A DNA stretch of 64,000 bases from positions 2,356,001-2,420,000 of the forward strand of contig QXEO01000431.1 in NCBI GenBank assembly GCA_007115705.1. The letters run 5' to 3'. Position numbers and translations under genes: made by a program. The notes beneath the pieces are model-generated. The model was not told the DNA's origin. It ran no database searches and saw only the letters and a program-made list of their open reading frames with translations. Every line of letters starts with the position of its first letter. The stretch's first letter is position 1. Source of the DNA: Dactylis glomerata (lineage: Eukaryota; Streptophyta; Magnoliopsida; Poales; Poaceae). Shown here piece after piece: positions 11,029-22,610 of the stretch.

Positions 11029-12800
11029 ATAAGAGAGGCACAATGTCAAAATTTTAAAACGAGAAAAGTAAAGTGTGCCATCAGGTTCGTGAAAGCTTTA
11101 CTGACCAATTTTCGCATAACACCAAAAAGAGTTTAATTTGAAGGATAGATAAAAGCAAGTCAAATGAACTTTGGAATAGCAAATTGCTAATAGGTATGTA
11201 TGGTGGACACATTAGAACAACTTGGTTTTTAGGAGTTGGATGCACGAGTAGAGCTCATACTCAGTACAAAATAAGGGCTAGCAAAAGACTGGGAGCGACC
11301 AACTAAGAGAGCAATAACGGCCATAATCATGCAAAGTGACAAAGCAACATTAAAAGAAGCATAAGATGGCATCAAAAGTAAAAACTAAATGATCATAGAG
11401 GCTTATGGCGACTTTTTATGAGTCAAACATGTGTGAGCATGCGCCAAGTCAACCCAAATAAAGCATCAAAGGAGAAAACCAAAATAATGCTTCTAAATAA
11501 TTAAAACAATGCATGATTTTTTCAAAGGCTCATTAAGCAATCTCAGTCATTTGAGACAAGTCATGCTACAGTAAAACTACTAAGCATACTATCAAAAAGA
11601 CATCAAGGACGACATGGAAAAGCCTAGGCCGCAGTCTACCCGAGCTCCTTTTTATACCACTTTTTTGCATAAAGCTTTTTCTCTTTTCCAACACCATTCA
11701 AACTTTTTTGAAACAACTCTTTTGATGAAAACCAACATGGACCAGATCTCAAAATACCCCTTGATGCAAAGATATAACAAGATCTGAACACATATCAAGG
11801 CGAAAAACGAAAGCTAAACACAGTTCTAGAAAAAGAGAACACTCATTGAAACGATAAGAGTGAAAAACGGAGTGTTCTTGGCAAATGAAAAGCAAGGCAA
11901 CTTCTCCAAAATGAATTTGTTGGGGTCCAACCATTTATTGCAGAAAACAAAACTAAACAAAACTGAAAACTAAAAACAACTGACGCTCCAAGAAAAACGC
12001 ATAATGCATGAAGCAATAAAAATATAGTGTGTTGAAAAGTGACTTGATTTTTGCCGATGAAGAAGGGGTGCCTCGGGGGCATCCCTAAACTTTGACGCTT
12101 GTACCTCTTGGATATTTCTTGGGGTGACATGGGCATCACCAAGGTTGAGCTTTTGTCTATTCTTCAACTCATCTCATCATTCTCCAATCCCTACACTTGA
12201 AAACTTCCTTCATACAAAACTAAACACAATTCTATTAGCAACATTAGTGTAAGCATAACATTGAATCAACCCTTTTTGCTTCAGGTTTTAACTCAAAACC
12301 ACCACATATAAAGCATATACTACTGTAGCAACTTCCCCAAAAGTTTCGTGATCAAAAGAACTAAAAAATAAAGCGATCGAGCGGCAAACACAAATAATGG
12401 CAGAAATCTGTCAAAACAGAACAGCTGACAAAGGTCGAATTTTTAGAGGGTTTTCTGTTGCTCAAATAAATAAGTGTATGACTAATGAAAGTTTGGACAT
12501 AACCTGCGGCATATGCACAAGAAATCGCAGGTCCAAAAGATATACTGAGAATTTTCACGAATTTTTACGGTGCAGCACCGAAAACTGTTTCAGGACAGCA
12601 ACATCCCCAAGTCTTACCTCACTCAAATTAGAGGCTTCTCTTGGCACAAAAACGAAATAAAAAGGATAAGGAGAGGTTATTACAGTAGTAATAACTTCCA
12701 AGACTCAAATAAAAGAAAAAGTACTGAAAGTAAAAATATTGGGTTATCTCCCAAGAGTGCTTTTCTTTAACGCCTTTGAGCTAGGCGCAGAAAGTGCGAA
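11029..12800 (-). other. A1 3' non-coding internal region, inner part
   Basis: Resumes A1 after B1. It is colinear with 15790-17563 of A2 and 35715-37410 of A3. It contains the 'gcctcgggggcatccctaa' motif near 12070 (a decayed purine-tract-like repeat). It ends with the block around 12740-12793 (GGGTTATCTCCCAAGAG to GCGCAGAAA) common to A1, A2 and A3. No ORF of note. Confidence 0.75.
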
Positions 12801-13000
12801 TCAAGTAATATCAAAAGAGGCATTAAGATCAATCGTAGGAGTCTTTTCAACAATGAATTGAATTGTGTCCAAATGAGTTTTTGAGTATCCCTTGTAATCA
12901 CACTTTGGTACACTACTTTCATCCAAAAGATTTTCAGGACAAATCCAACTAAAATTCTTTTCCAAAGCATCATGAATTCCTACAAGTTTACAAGGTATTG
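12801..13000 (-). pseudogene. A1 ORF of unknown function, C-terminal part
   Basis: The last 66 codons of the A1 ORF, including motifs LVGIHDALEKNFSW and GYSKTHLDTIQFIVEK, ending at TGA 12801-12803. The N-terminal part is at 42350-42743; A2 with its TSD GTACT (13001-13005) separates them. Apart from that break the frame is open. Not recognised. Confidence 0.7.
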
Positions 13001-13005
13001 GTACT

Positions 13006-14632
13006 TGATTGCTAGATTGTTGGGAACCCCAAGATTAAGGTTTGATGAATATAGCAGCAAGTTTTTCTCTCAGTAAGAAACCAAGGTTTATGTCGATCAG
13101 GAGAAAAGCAGACAATACGACTGAAGGTGATGCTTAATAGTTTGCGACAGCTTCGGACAATTTATATATGGCGCCTCGTCCAAGATTTCCTTGCTAGCTG
13201 CAACGCGGAACCTGCACACAACACAACCAAGTACTTTGTTCCCAACTTGCGATGAGGTTGTCAATCTCACCGGTTTGCATGAAACAAAGGGTATGAGCGT
13301 ATCGAGTGGAACGTGATGATAGTATGCGAGTAAAGTAAACAGTGCGAGTAAAGTAAACAGGTGATAACAATATGATGGAAATAGGACCGGGGTCCACAGT
13401 TCACTAGTGGTGTCTCTCCATAAGATAAATAACACATGCTGGGTAAACAAATTACAGTCGGGCAATTGATAGAATAAAGATAAACGTGATATGTCAAGAA
13501 GATCACTATGAGATTTACTCTGGGCATTACAACAAAATACATAGACCGCCATCCAACTGCATCTATGACTAATAATCCACTTGTGGCGAATCAATCCGAG
13601 AACTCCACAAGTATTAAGTTGCGAACAACAGATAATTGCATTAAGCAAAGTGTGTAATGTAAACAAAGCATATGCCCTTGAGCATATGAATGTTGTTTTC
13701 TCCCTAGTAGCAACAGCACATCTACAACCTTAGAGGTTTCTGTCACTCCCCCAGGTTAAATAGAGGCATGAACCCACTATCGAGCATAAATACCCCCTCT
13801 TGGAGTCACTAGCAACTACTCGGCCAAGATAGCTACTAACAACGGAGAGCATGCAAGATCATAAACAACATAGAGATAACATAAGATATATTTCAGTATA
13901 GCAACTTAATCATAACACCAATATTCATCAGATCCCAACAAACCAAACATGTAGAATTACATAACAGTGATCTCAATTATGTAGGGCAGCTCATGAGATC
14001 TAAACATGAAGCACATGGTGGAGAAGACAACCATCTAGCTACTGCTATGGACCCATAGTCCAAGGTAGACTACTCACTCATCGCTCCGGAGGCAAGCATG
14101 GCGATGAAGAATTCCTCCGGTGGCGATTCCCCTCTCTGGTAGGGTGCCGGGAAGAGCTTCTGGACCCTCCCAATCTTCAGGTCGATGGCGGCGGCGGATC
14201 GCGATGTGTTCTAGAAAATTGATCGGGTACTTAGGTTTTTTCGGTCGGGGGGGTCTTTATAGGCGAAGGGGCAATGTCAGGAGTGGCCCCAGGCCTCCTC
14301 ACACCATGGCGGCGCGGCCAGGGCCTGGGCCGCGCCAGCCAGGCGTGAGGGCGGCCATTGGCCCCTCTCCTACTCTCCTTTGGATCTCTGGAAGCTCCCG
14401 GACAAAATAAGACTTCAGGAACTTGTTTCGTTCAATTCCGAGAATATTTCCTGTGTATCACTTCTGAAACACAAAAATAGCAGAAAACAGGAAACTGGCA
14501 CTATGGCAACTTGTTAATAGGTTAGTTCCGGAAAATGCATAAAAGTGCCACGAAGTGTATCGAAACATTAGGCAAATGGTGTAAAAACAAGCATGGAGCA
14601 TCAAAAATTATAGATACGTTGGAGACGTATCA
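13006..14632 (-). repeat. A2 3' LTR
   Basis: Plus-strand view TGATTGCTAG... to ...GACGTATCA. Long ORFs inside (for example minus 13097-13666) recur with stops and shifts in the other LTR copies and are not genes. The TATA box is in the TCTTTATAGG block near 14253. Confidence 0.92.
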
Positions 14633-17563
14633 AGCATCCCCAAGCTTAACTCCTGCTCGTCCTCGAGTAGGTAAGTGATAACAAAAGAATAATTTTTGAG
14701 GTGACATGCACCTACACAATCTTGATCATGTATGTAAGCATTTGTGAGCTGGGATCATAAGAACTTAAAACATGGGTATGAAAGATATAATCTTGACAAT
14801 AGAAACTTAGCAACCATGTTGTAAACATGCAAATGAACACAAACAAAATATCATGAAAATGAAACAATGAAAGTCAAACGTGTGTTCAAATCAAAAGGAA
14901 AAGCATACAAATGGTTTTCAGCTTGTCCTTCATAGAGAGCAAAACATAAATACATAGGACACCTCAAAGTTTAAGAGGACGACTAGATACAAATAATTTG
15001 AGAACAAGTGAAACCAACAATATGAATCAATAAATGAAAACTTTGGGACAATGCATATTATACTAAGAATGACAACTATGCTCTCTTAATGGTGCATAAA
15101 GATAGAAGGTGGTGACTCAACATAAAAGTAGAAGAAAGGCACTTCGCAGAGGGAAGCAGTGATTGCAAGTTTTATAACCTTCAAAAATTATGGTACTTAC
15201 CGGCTTTAAGCTCTCATTGCCCCCATCATAAGCATCTTGAATGGTTAAAGTTAATGCGAGAACAATTATGATGCATATGCTTGACAAATCATAAGTTGAA
15301 AACCTCGTGTCCCGAGAATACGAGTACCCAAACCTCATGCTACTTTACTTAGAGTCCCAAGCAAGGCTCTTGTCATTGTAAATATATGCATATCATTGAG
15401 AACCGCCAATGGGGTACCTCCGTGCCCGATGACATGGAACAAGCCCACATCAAAATGACAGGACAAGCAGACAATGAACACCTCGACATCTCTTTTATTT
15501 GCCATTTGTTTAGCTTTTTATTGTGAGATGCGTCGTTGAATGTTCACCATGGGTATGCTGCAAATTTCCACCATGAATTATGCATGGCTTAGATTAGCGG
15601 CCCGGCGTTTCCCTAACACATATTCAAACTCCATGATCCCCACAAGATTCCCAATTCATTTCACACCTCGGGAATCCATAAACAAAAGATCACGATATGA
15701 ACTCAAATAAGAAGTGCAATGTTGAAACTTGCCCATGACTGCATGGCTGGGCTAGTCTCCAACTTACAACTTGCAAGCATAACAACTCAACATAAGAGAC
15801 CACAATGTCAAAATTTTAAGAACAGGAAAAAGTAAAGTGTGCCTTCCGGTTCGTGAGAGCTTTACTGACCGAATTTCGCATAACACTGGTAAGAGTTTAA
15901 TTTGAAGAGAAAATAAAAGCAAGTCAAATTTACTTGGAATAGCAAATTGCTAGTAGGTATGTATGGTGGACACTTTGGAAAACTTTGGCTTTTAGGAGTT
16001 GGATGCACGAGTAGAGCTCATACTCAGTACAAGGCGAGGACTAGCAAAAGACTGGGAGCGACCAACTAAGAGAGCAATAATGGCCATAATCATGCAAAGC
16101 GACAAAGCGACATTAAAATAAGCATAAGATGGCATCAAAAGTCAAAAACTAAATGATCATAGAGGCTATTGGCGACTTTGTAAGAGTCTAACATGTGTGA
16201 GCATGCGCCAAGTCAACCCAAATAAAGCATCAAGGAGAAAACCAAAATAATGCTTCCAAACAATAAAACCAACGCATGATTTTTTCAAAGGCTCATTAAG
16301 CAATCTCAATTGTTTGAGACAAGTCATGCTACAGAAAAACCACTAAGCATACCATCAAAAATACATCAAGCATGACATGAAAAAGCCTAAGCCGCAGTCT
16401 ACACAAGCTCCTTCTTGTACCACTTTTTTGCATAAAGCTTTTTCTCTTTTCCAACACCATTTGAAATTTTTAAAGACACCTCTTTTGATGAAAACCAATA
16501 AAGATCAGAGGAAAAAATACACCTTGATAAACAAATATAAGAAGATCTGAACGCAAATCAAGGCGAAAACGAAAACCAAAAGCAGTAGCAGAAAAAGAAG
16601 AACACTCGATGAAATTGTAAGAATGAAAAATGGAGTGTTCTTGGCAAATGAAAACGAGTACATCTCCTCCAAAGGAAATTTGTTAGGGTCCAACCATTTA
16701 TTTCAGCAAACAAAACAAAACTAACTAAGAAAACTAAAACAACTGACGCTCCAAGAAAAACACATAGTGCATGAAGCAATAAAAATATAGTGTTTTGAAT
16801 GGTGACCTGATTTTTGCCGACGAAGAAGGGGTGCCTCGGGGGCATCCCCAAGCTTTGATGCTTGTACTTCTTGGATATTTATTGGGGTGCTGGGCATCCC
16901 CAAGCTTGAGCTTTTGTGCATTCTTCAACTCATCTCATCATTCTCCAATCCCTACACTTGAAAACTTCCTTCATACAAAACTAAACACAATTCTATTAGC
17001 AACATTAGTGTAGCATATAATATAATCAACCTCTTTTTTGCTTCAGGTTTCAACTCAAAACCACCACATATATAGCAAATACTACTGTAGCAACTTCCCC
17101 ACAAGTTCTATGATCAAAATAACTCAAAAGAAAGCGATAAAGCGGCAAACACAAATATTGGCAGAAATCTGTCAAAACAGAGCAGCTGATAAAGGTCGAA
17201 TTTTTTAGGAGTTTTTCTGTTGCTCAAATCAAAAAGTGTTCAAATAATGAAAGTTTGTATCTAACCTGGGGCAAATGCACAAGAAATCGCAGGTCCAAAA
17301 GATATACAGAGAATTTATACGAATTTTTACGGTGCACCACCGAAAACAGTTTCAGGACAGCAACATCCCCAAATCTTTACCTCACTCGAATTAGAGGCTT
17401 CTCTTGGCACAAAAACAAAATAAAAAGGATAAGGAGCGGTCATTACAGTAGTAATGACTTACAAGACTCAAATAAAAGAAAAATTACTAAAAATAAAATA
17501 TTGGGTTATCTCCCAAGAGTGCTTTTCTTTAACGCCTTTGAGCTAGGCGCAGAAAATTATGAA
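14633..17563 (-). other. A2 3' non-coding region with repeated purine-tract motif
   Basis: 2.9 kb without a credible ORF, lying between the gag-protease stop and the 3' LTR. The 14-mer GCATCCCCAAGCTT (plus-strand view) occurs at 14634-14647, where it abuts the LTR and should be the polypurine tract, and again at 16842-16855 and 16894-16907. The inner pair flanks a short self-complementary stretch. The region is shared with A1 and A3. Confidence 0.75.
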
Positions 17564-19626
17564 TCAAGTAACATCAAGTGATGAAGCATCAAGCTCATAA
17601 TTTGCTCTAAGAATAGAGTCAAAAAGTAATTTATTTATTTTCCTAGGGAATTGTTCCATACCTTTCTTGAGTGGAAATTGATATTTGATGGTGCCTTCTC
17701 TCATATCAATGATGGCACCTACAGTTCGAAGAAAGGGTCTTCCCAAAATAATAGGACATGAAGCATGGCATTCAACGTCCATAACAAGGAAATCAACGGG
17801 AACAAGGTTATTGTTAACCACAATAAGAACATCATTAATCCTTCCCAAAGGTTTCTTCTTAGCAACATCAGCAATAGGAACATCATAATAACACTTTTCA
17901 AGCGGTGGTAAATCAAGTATGTCATAAATATTTCTAGGCATGATAGAAATACTAGCACCTAGATCACATAAAGAATGGCAATCAAAACCATTAACATGCA
18001 TATCAATGATGGGTTCCCAACCATCTTCTAACTTCTTGGGAATAGAGGCTTTTTGCTTCAACTTTTCATCCCTAATTTTTATGAGAGCATTGGTAATATG
18101 CTTAGTAAAAGCAACATTTAAAGAACTAGCATTGGGAGTCAAAGCAAGCTTTTGCAAGAACAAAATAACTTCAGATATATTGCAGCCATCAACATCAAAA
18201 TCATTAAAATAAATAGAGCTATCATCCCCCACACTCCGAAAAATTTCAGCACTCTTTTGAGAAAAAGTTTTGGCAGTTTTAGGCTTTTTAACACAAGGAG
18301 TAGGAGTTTTCTCTACACCAATCAAAGTAAGAGGATTGCTAGCATTAGAAGCAACATCATTAGAGGTAGTAATGATACATACCTTCATCTCTCTAGCTAT
18401 CTCATTTTCTCTTTCCCACCTGGCATGCAATTCCGCTAACAATCTAATATTTTCATCAATTCCAACTTGAATAGCATCAGCGGTAGCAAAAACATTGTTC
18501 TCTTTCACATCATTAGGCAACACTTTTAATTTCAGAAGTTCAACATCATGAGCAAGGCTATCAACTTTAGAAGCAAGAATATCAATTTTGCCTAACTTTT
18601 CCTCAACAGACTTGTTAAAAGCAGTTTGCTTACCGATGAAGTCCTTGAGCATTACCTCAAGCTCGGAGGGCGCGGCCCTAGTGTTGTTGTAGGAATTACC
18701 ATAAGAATTACCATGACCATTATCATTGGTAGGAGGATACGGCCTATAATTGTTACTAGCAAAATTGTTCCTATAAGCATTGTTGGTAAAATTATTATTT
18801 CTAATGAAATTCACATCAACATGCTCTTCTTGAGCAACCAGAGAGGCTAAAGGAACATTATTAGGATCAACATGAGTCCTATCATTAGCAAGCATAGCCA
18901 TAATGGTATCAATCTTATCATTCAAGGAAGAGGTTTCCTCAACAGAATTTACCTTCTTACCTTGTGGAGCTCTCTCGGTGTGCCATTCGGAATAATTTAC
19001 CATCATGTTGTCAAGTAGCTTTGTTGCGGTGCCCAAGATGAGGGACATAAAAGTGCCTCCAGGAGCTGAATCAAGTAGGTTTCTTGAAGAAAAATTCAGT
19101 CCTGCATAAAAAGTTTGGACAATCATCCAAGTAGTCAGTCCATGAGTGGGGCAATTCTTTATCATAGATTTCATTCTTTCCCAAGCTTGAGCAACATGTT
19201 CATTATCAAACTGAGTAAATTTCATAATATTACTACATAGAGATATAATCTTAGCAGGAGGATAGTATCTACCAATAAAAGCATCCTTACACTTAGCCCA
19301 TGAATCAATACTATTCTTAGTCAAAGACAGCAACCAATCTTTAGCTTTTCCTCTCAAAGAAAAAGGAAACAACTTGAGCTTAATAATATCACTTTCTACA
19401 TCCTTATATTTCTGCATCTCACATAGCTCAACAAAATTATTGAGATGAGCTGCAACATCTTCAGAGTAGCACCAGAAAATTGTTCTTTCATAACAAGGTT
19501 CAATAAAGCAGGCTTAATCTCATAAAAGTTTGCAGCAGGAGCAGGTGGTGCAATAGGAGTGCAGATAAAATCACTATTGTTCGTGCTAGTAAAATCACAC
19601 AACTTGGTGTTTTCAGGATTGGCCAT
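17564..19626 (-). pseudogene. gag: A2 gag-protease, one frameshift
   Basis: It starts at ATG 19624-19626 (MANPENTKLCDF). After about 54 codons a single-base deletion near 19466 shifts the frame; the long frame then runs to TGA at 17564-17566 (617 codons open). The retrotransposon gag domain (LFPFSLRGKAKDWLLSL, FYAGLNFSSRNLL) comes first, then an Asn-rich linker with coiled coil. A retropepsin-like domain follows, with CDLGASISIMP as the active-site Asp motif and PIILGRPFLRTVGAIIDM near the C-terminus. No CCHC zinc knuckle is visible. The ORF ends after protease and non-coding sequence follows, so pol is absent rather than interrupted. Confidence 0.85.
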
Positions 19627-19794
19627 TTCAGCAAAACGAAAGTAAACAAGTAAAAACAACTACCAAGGATTCTAATTTTTTTGGGTTTTTGATATAAAAC
19701 GATGCAGGTAAAATAAATAAAGTAAAGCAAAACAATAAAACAAAGTAAAGGATGTGTGTGCGAAAAACTCCCCTCGCAGAAGTCTTCCACTCTT

Positions 19795-19816
19795 CCTCGG
19801 CAACGGCGCCAGAAAA
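19795..19816 (-). promoter_or_regulatory. A2 primer-binding site
   Basis: Minus strand TTTTTCTGGCGCCGTTGCC, five bases inside the 5' LTR end. The core TGGCGCCGTTGCC is a common grass gypsy primer site, probably tRNA-Asp type. A1 (42895-42916, TAGCGCC) and A3 (38583-38604, TGGCACC) have decayed versions. Confidence 0.8.
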
Positions 19817-19821
19817 AGGCT

Positions 19822-20259
19822 TGATTGCTAGATTGTTGGGAACCCCAAGATTAAGGTTTGATGAATATAGCAGCAAGTTTTTCCCTTAGTAAGAAACCAA
19901 GGTTTATGTCGCTCAGGAGAAAAGCAGACAATACGACTGAAGGTGATGCTTGCTAGTTTGCGATAGCTTCAGACAATTTATATATGGCGCCTCGTCCAAG
20001 CTTTGCTTGCTAGCTGCAACGCAGAACATGCACACAACACAACCAAGTACTTTGTTCCCAACTTGCGATGAGGTTGTCAATCTCACCGGTTTGCTTGAAA
20101 CAAAGGGTATGAGCGTATCGAGTGGAAAGTGATGATAGTATGCGAGTAAAGTAAACAGTGCGAGTAAAGTAAACAGGTGATAGCAATATGATGGAAATAG
20201 GACCGGGGTCCATAGTTCACTAGTGGTGTCTCTCCATAAGATAAATAACACATGCTGGG
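19822..20259 (-). repeat. A2 5' LTR, internal-side part
   Basis: First 438 bp in plus-strand view, cut by B2. CTGGG at 20255-20259 is the left TSD copy of B2. The LTR resumes at 41161. Confidence 0.92.
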
Positions 20260-20595
20260 TGACGAGGGTTAACTCGACAAATGTCCTAGATGAAGGACTT
20301 AGGATTGGGGGAATAGGGCGTCGGATGAACTCGAAGGTAAAGGTTAGTCGAAATAAGTGTATATCGAAAGTAAACTTGGGTGTTCAACCTGACTTGCTTT
20401 CAATCTGCCCTACACCGTCCCCTCCTGGCCCCTATATATAGGTGGCCAGGTCTCGAGGATCGGGTAGGGTCCGATACAGATTACAATATCGACATACGGT
20501 AAGAACTCGTATTCGACTATCATTACAATTGGGCCTTAGCTTAACGGGCCTCAGGGGTACTGAACTAACGGGATCTATTAACTATACCCTTGTCA
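20260..20595 (-). repeat. B2 3' LTR
   Basis: Plus-strand view TGACGAGG... to ...CCTTGTCA, followed by the purine tract (20596-20613). Confidence 0.93.
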
Positions 20596-21540
20596 GTAGC
20601 CCCTGAGATTCTACCAGAATTGCAGATTCGGGTTGAATCTCTAATCTTCAAATCTTCGACTTGATCAATTCTTCGATTTCTTCATATCTTCAAATCTTCG
20701 ACTTGGTCTTTCGACTTACTTTCATGATAATTTTTTGCAAGGGGTTTTGATGAACAAGCCTGACAACTCTGACGGATCAAGAGGTCAGTTAACTGCCGGA
20801 ACAGATACTTGTCACCTACTTCAAATTCAATCCCCTTGGACTTGAATTCGGGATACCGGTCAAATCCATTCTTTTGCCGCATTTAGGACTTACAAAGAAT
20901 GAATCCCAGAGATTCTCAGGGTACCCAGTGCATCCACCAGGATTTTCTTCGCGTCGTAGACATGGATACATACCAGCAGAGCGCATCCATGTGCGTATAC
21001 CAGGTCACACAGGACGGATCCCGGGGTCTTACCTTCGTGATAAATCATGGCATTCAAGTTTTGTTGCGATAACGCAACTCGAGAATCTTATATCGCAGCC
21101 AAGTTTTGACTGATAAAATCAAAGAATTTCGAACTTAAATTAACTTCCTCCAATTCCCTCCCGATGGGAGTAATCTCTTTGCACTTTGTCGACTATATAG
21201 TCGAAGTTTGTATGATATACTTTCTTCATCTTCGATACTGACTATCTCATCCTCTATCGGGTGCGCGCTCAGCGCTCCCGATGGGAGTAGCCCTCGAGGC
21301 TATGTTTGAATACTTGTAGTTAAGCATAGGCTCGAAATTCACTTTGTCTCCTTTCTTTTAACTTCTCCTGTTCATAAGCCCCCGAGCCCAAGGCGAGGTT
21401 TTTTCATATCGTGCAACCACACTCTTCCCTTCTTATTTTTTTTCTCCTTGGTATTTATCGTCTGCTATGTGCATAATTTAACTCCTTTGTAAAATACGTT
21501 TATGGGCCTCGCCTATCACGGGGGCCCGATAATACGTGCT
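20596..21540 (-). other. B2 3' non-coding region
   Basis: No gene. It is homologous to 9640-10693 of B1 in reverse: purine tract, TCGAAGA-type words, and a hairpin at 21256-21282 preceded (minus strand) by CCTCGAGGGCTACTCC. It forms the space between the 3' LTR and the promoter of the plus-strand B3 gene. Confidence 0.65.
21256..21282. repeat. Conserved hairpin in the B2 3' region
   Basis: Arms ATCGGGTGCGC and GCGCTCCCGAT with loop GCTCA and one mismatch, the same architecture as the B1 hairpins at 9848 and 9983. Confidence 0.7.
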
Positions 21541-21648
21541 TATAAATAAAGCATCTTTTGGCAAGGGTAAAAAACCCTAATCAGATTCCTCCTCCGCCGC
21601 ATCATCTTCTCTCTTCATCTAGGGTTTCTAGCTTTCTCCCTTGTCCAC
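21541..21648 (+). promoter_or_regulatory. Promoter and leader of the antisense B3 gene
   Basis: TATAAATA at 21541-21548, then the telobox word AAACCCTAA at 21572-21580 and a pyrimidine-rich leader (CTTCTCTCTTCATC), with CCACATGG around the ATG at 21649. This resembles an ordinary plant nuclear gene promoter and lies on the strand opposite to B2. Confidence 0.6.
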
Positions 21649-22230
21649 ATGGCTGACGCAGATGGTTCTCGTTTGAGCCTTGGCTCTCCGGTGGCGCCGC
21701 GAGGTCGGGGCCGCCCTCGTGGAAGCAAAAACAACACAACTCTGGCCGTCGCAGGATCGTCATCGGCTGCTCCGGTTAAGCGTCGTCCCGGCTGCCCACC
21801 TGGTAGCAAAAACAAGCCCAAGGTGACTGGCACTACCCCAGGTCCGAGTGCTCCTCCTCCTGCTGCTCCCGCTGCTCCTGCTGCTCCTCCCAGAATCTTC
21901 TCTTTCTTCTGCATTGCCATGGCGCAGTGCCGCGAGATTCAGCGTCTGCCGCTAAATTTCACTAAGTTCATGGACGGGCAAGAACTGCGTGAAGCAGTTC
22001 TCCGTGAACAATCTGGCAGTGGGACTCCATACGAAGTGGAGGTTTGGTATGATGGCAACGGCGAGCAGTACTTTAAGGGTGGCTGGTCGCAGTTTGCAGA
22101 AGACCACGACATCCATCAAGGCTTCTTCACGACCTTCGACTTCCATATCGGCATGTCAAAGTTCGACGTGAAGATCTATGATGGCACTCAGTGCCAAAAG
22201 GAGTATGAAGCTGAAGTCCACTTTCATTAG
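21649..22230 (+). CDS. AT-hook plus B3-domain DNA-binding protein carried antisense in B2
   Basis: An intact 193-codon ORF, TAG at 22228-22230, with no stop or shift although every retroviral-type gene of B2 is broken. Residues 19-27 (GRGRPRGSK) are a canonical AT-hook; 45-54 (RRPGCPPGSK) look like a degenerate second one. A Pro/Ala-rich linker follows (61-81). Residues about 86-193 resemble a plant B3 domain: RIFSFFCIAM, LPLNFTKFMDG, YEVEVWYDGNGEQYFKGGW, FDFHIGMSKFDVKIY. Expected role is nuclear DNA binding; whether it binds the element or host genes is unknown. It occupies the slot that holds a different antisense gene in B1. The B3 call is by pattern, not by search; a close alternative is a divergent B3-like fold. 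Confidence 0.78.
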   Translation: MADADGSRLSLGSPVAPRGRGRPRGSKNNTTLAVAGSSSAAPVKRRPGCPPGSKNKPKVTGTTPGPSAPPPAAPAAPAAPPRIFSFFCIAMAQCREIQRLPLNFTKFMDGQELREAVLREQSGSGTPYEVEVWYDGNGEQYFKGGWSQFAEDHDIHQGFFTTFDFHIGMSKFDVKIYDGTQCQKEYEAEVHFH

Positions 22231-22610
22231 GATCTTCTTTATATGTAATTTCTTTTCATAATGTCCTTGTTGCCGTGCTATATGTAATGAATATTCATAC
22301 TTTGCTTTGACGCTTTTATTAGTACCATGAAAACAAATCATTGTTTTGAGGTATGCTTTATATATATCGGGTTCTTTGTGAACCAATTGCTTTGAAGGAT
22401 ATCGGGTTGTCTGCACAACCTTATAGTGAAAAAAGATCCCCATGTCGTGATAAAAGTTTCTTTCGTACGACTCGAGGGTTTTAAGCCCCCGAGTGGAGAA
22501 AAATATTTTATACAATTTCGTCGAGTTCAACCCAAGGAACCCGGCCTATGGCCTCATGTTCCGGGTTCAGAAGGTTTAACTCAAATTTTACTGATACCAC
22601 TAGATTTACT
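22231..22610. other. B2 spacer between antisense gene and pol end
   Basis: AT-rich 3' end of the B3 gene and of pol, which converge here. Possible plant poly(A) elements (TATATGTAAT, TAATGAATATTC) lie near 22250-22300. No ORF. Confidence 0.5.

Noticed and set aside
13006..13020. Placing the A2 LTR boundary at TGTTGGGAACCCC
   Set aside because: The GTACT duplication and equal LTR lengths fit only if the boundary is TGATTGCTAG, 13 bases earlier (plus-strand view).
13097..13666. 189-codon minus-strand ORF, with relatives at 19913-20251, 28592-29101, 38928-39398 and 43184-43604
   Set aside because: All lie inside family A LTRs, and each copy has different stops and shifts. They look like accidental open frames in U5/R sequence, not a gene.
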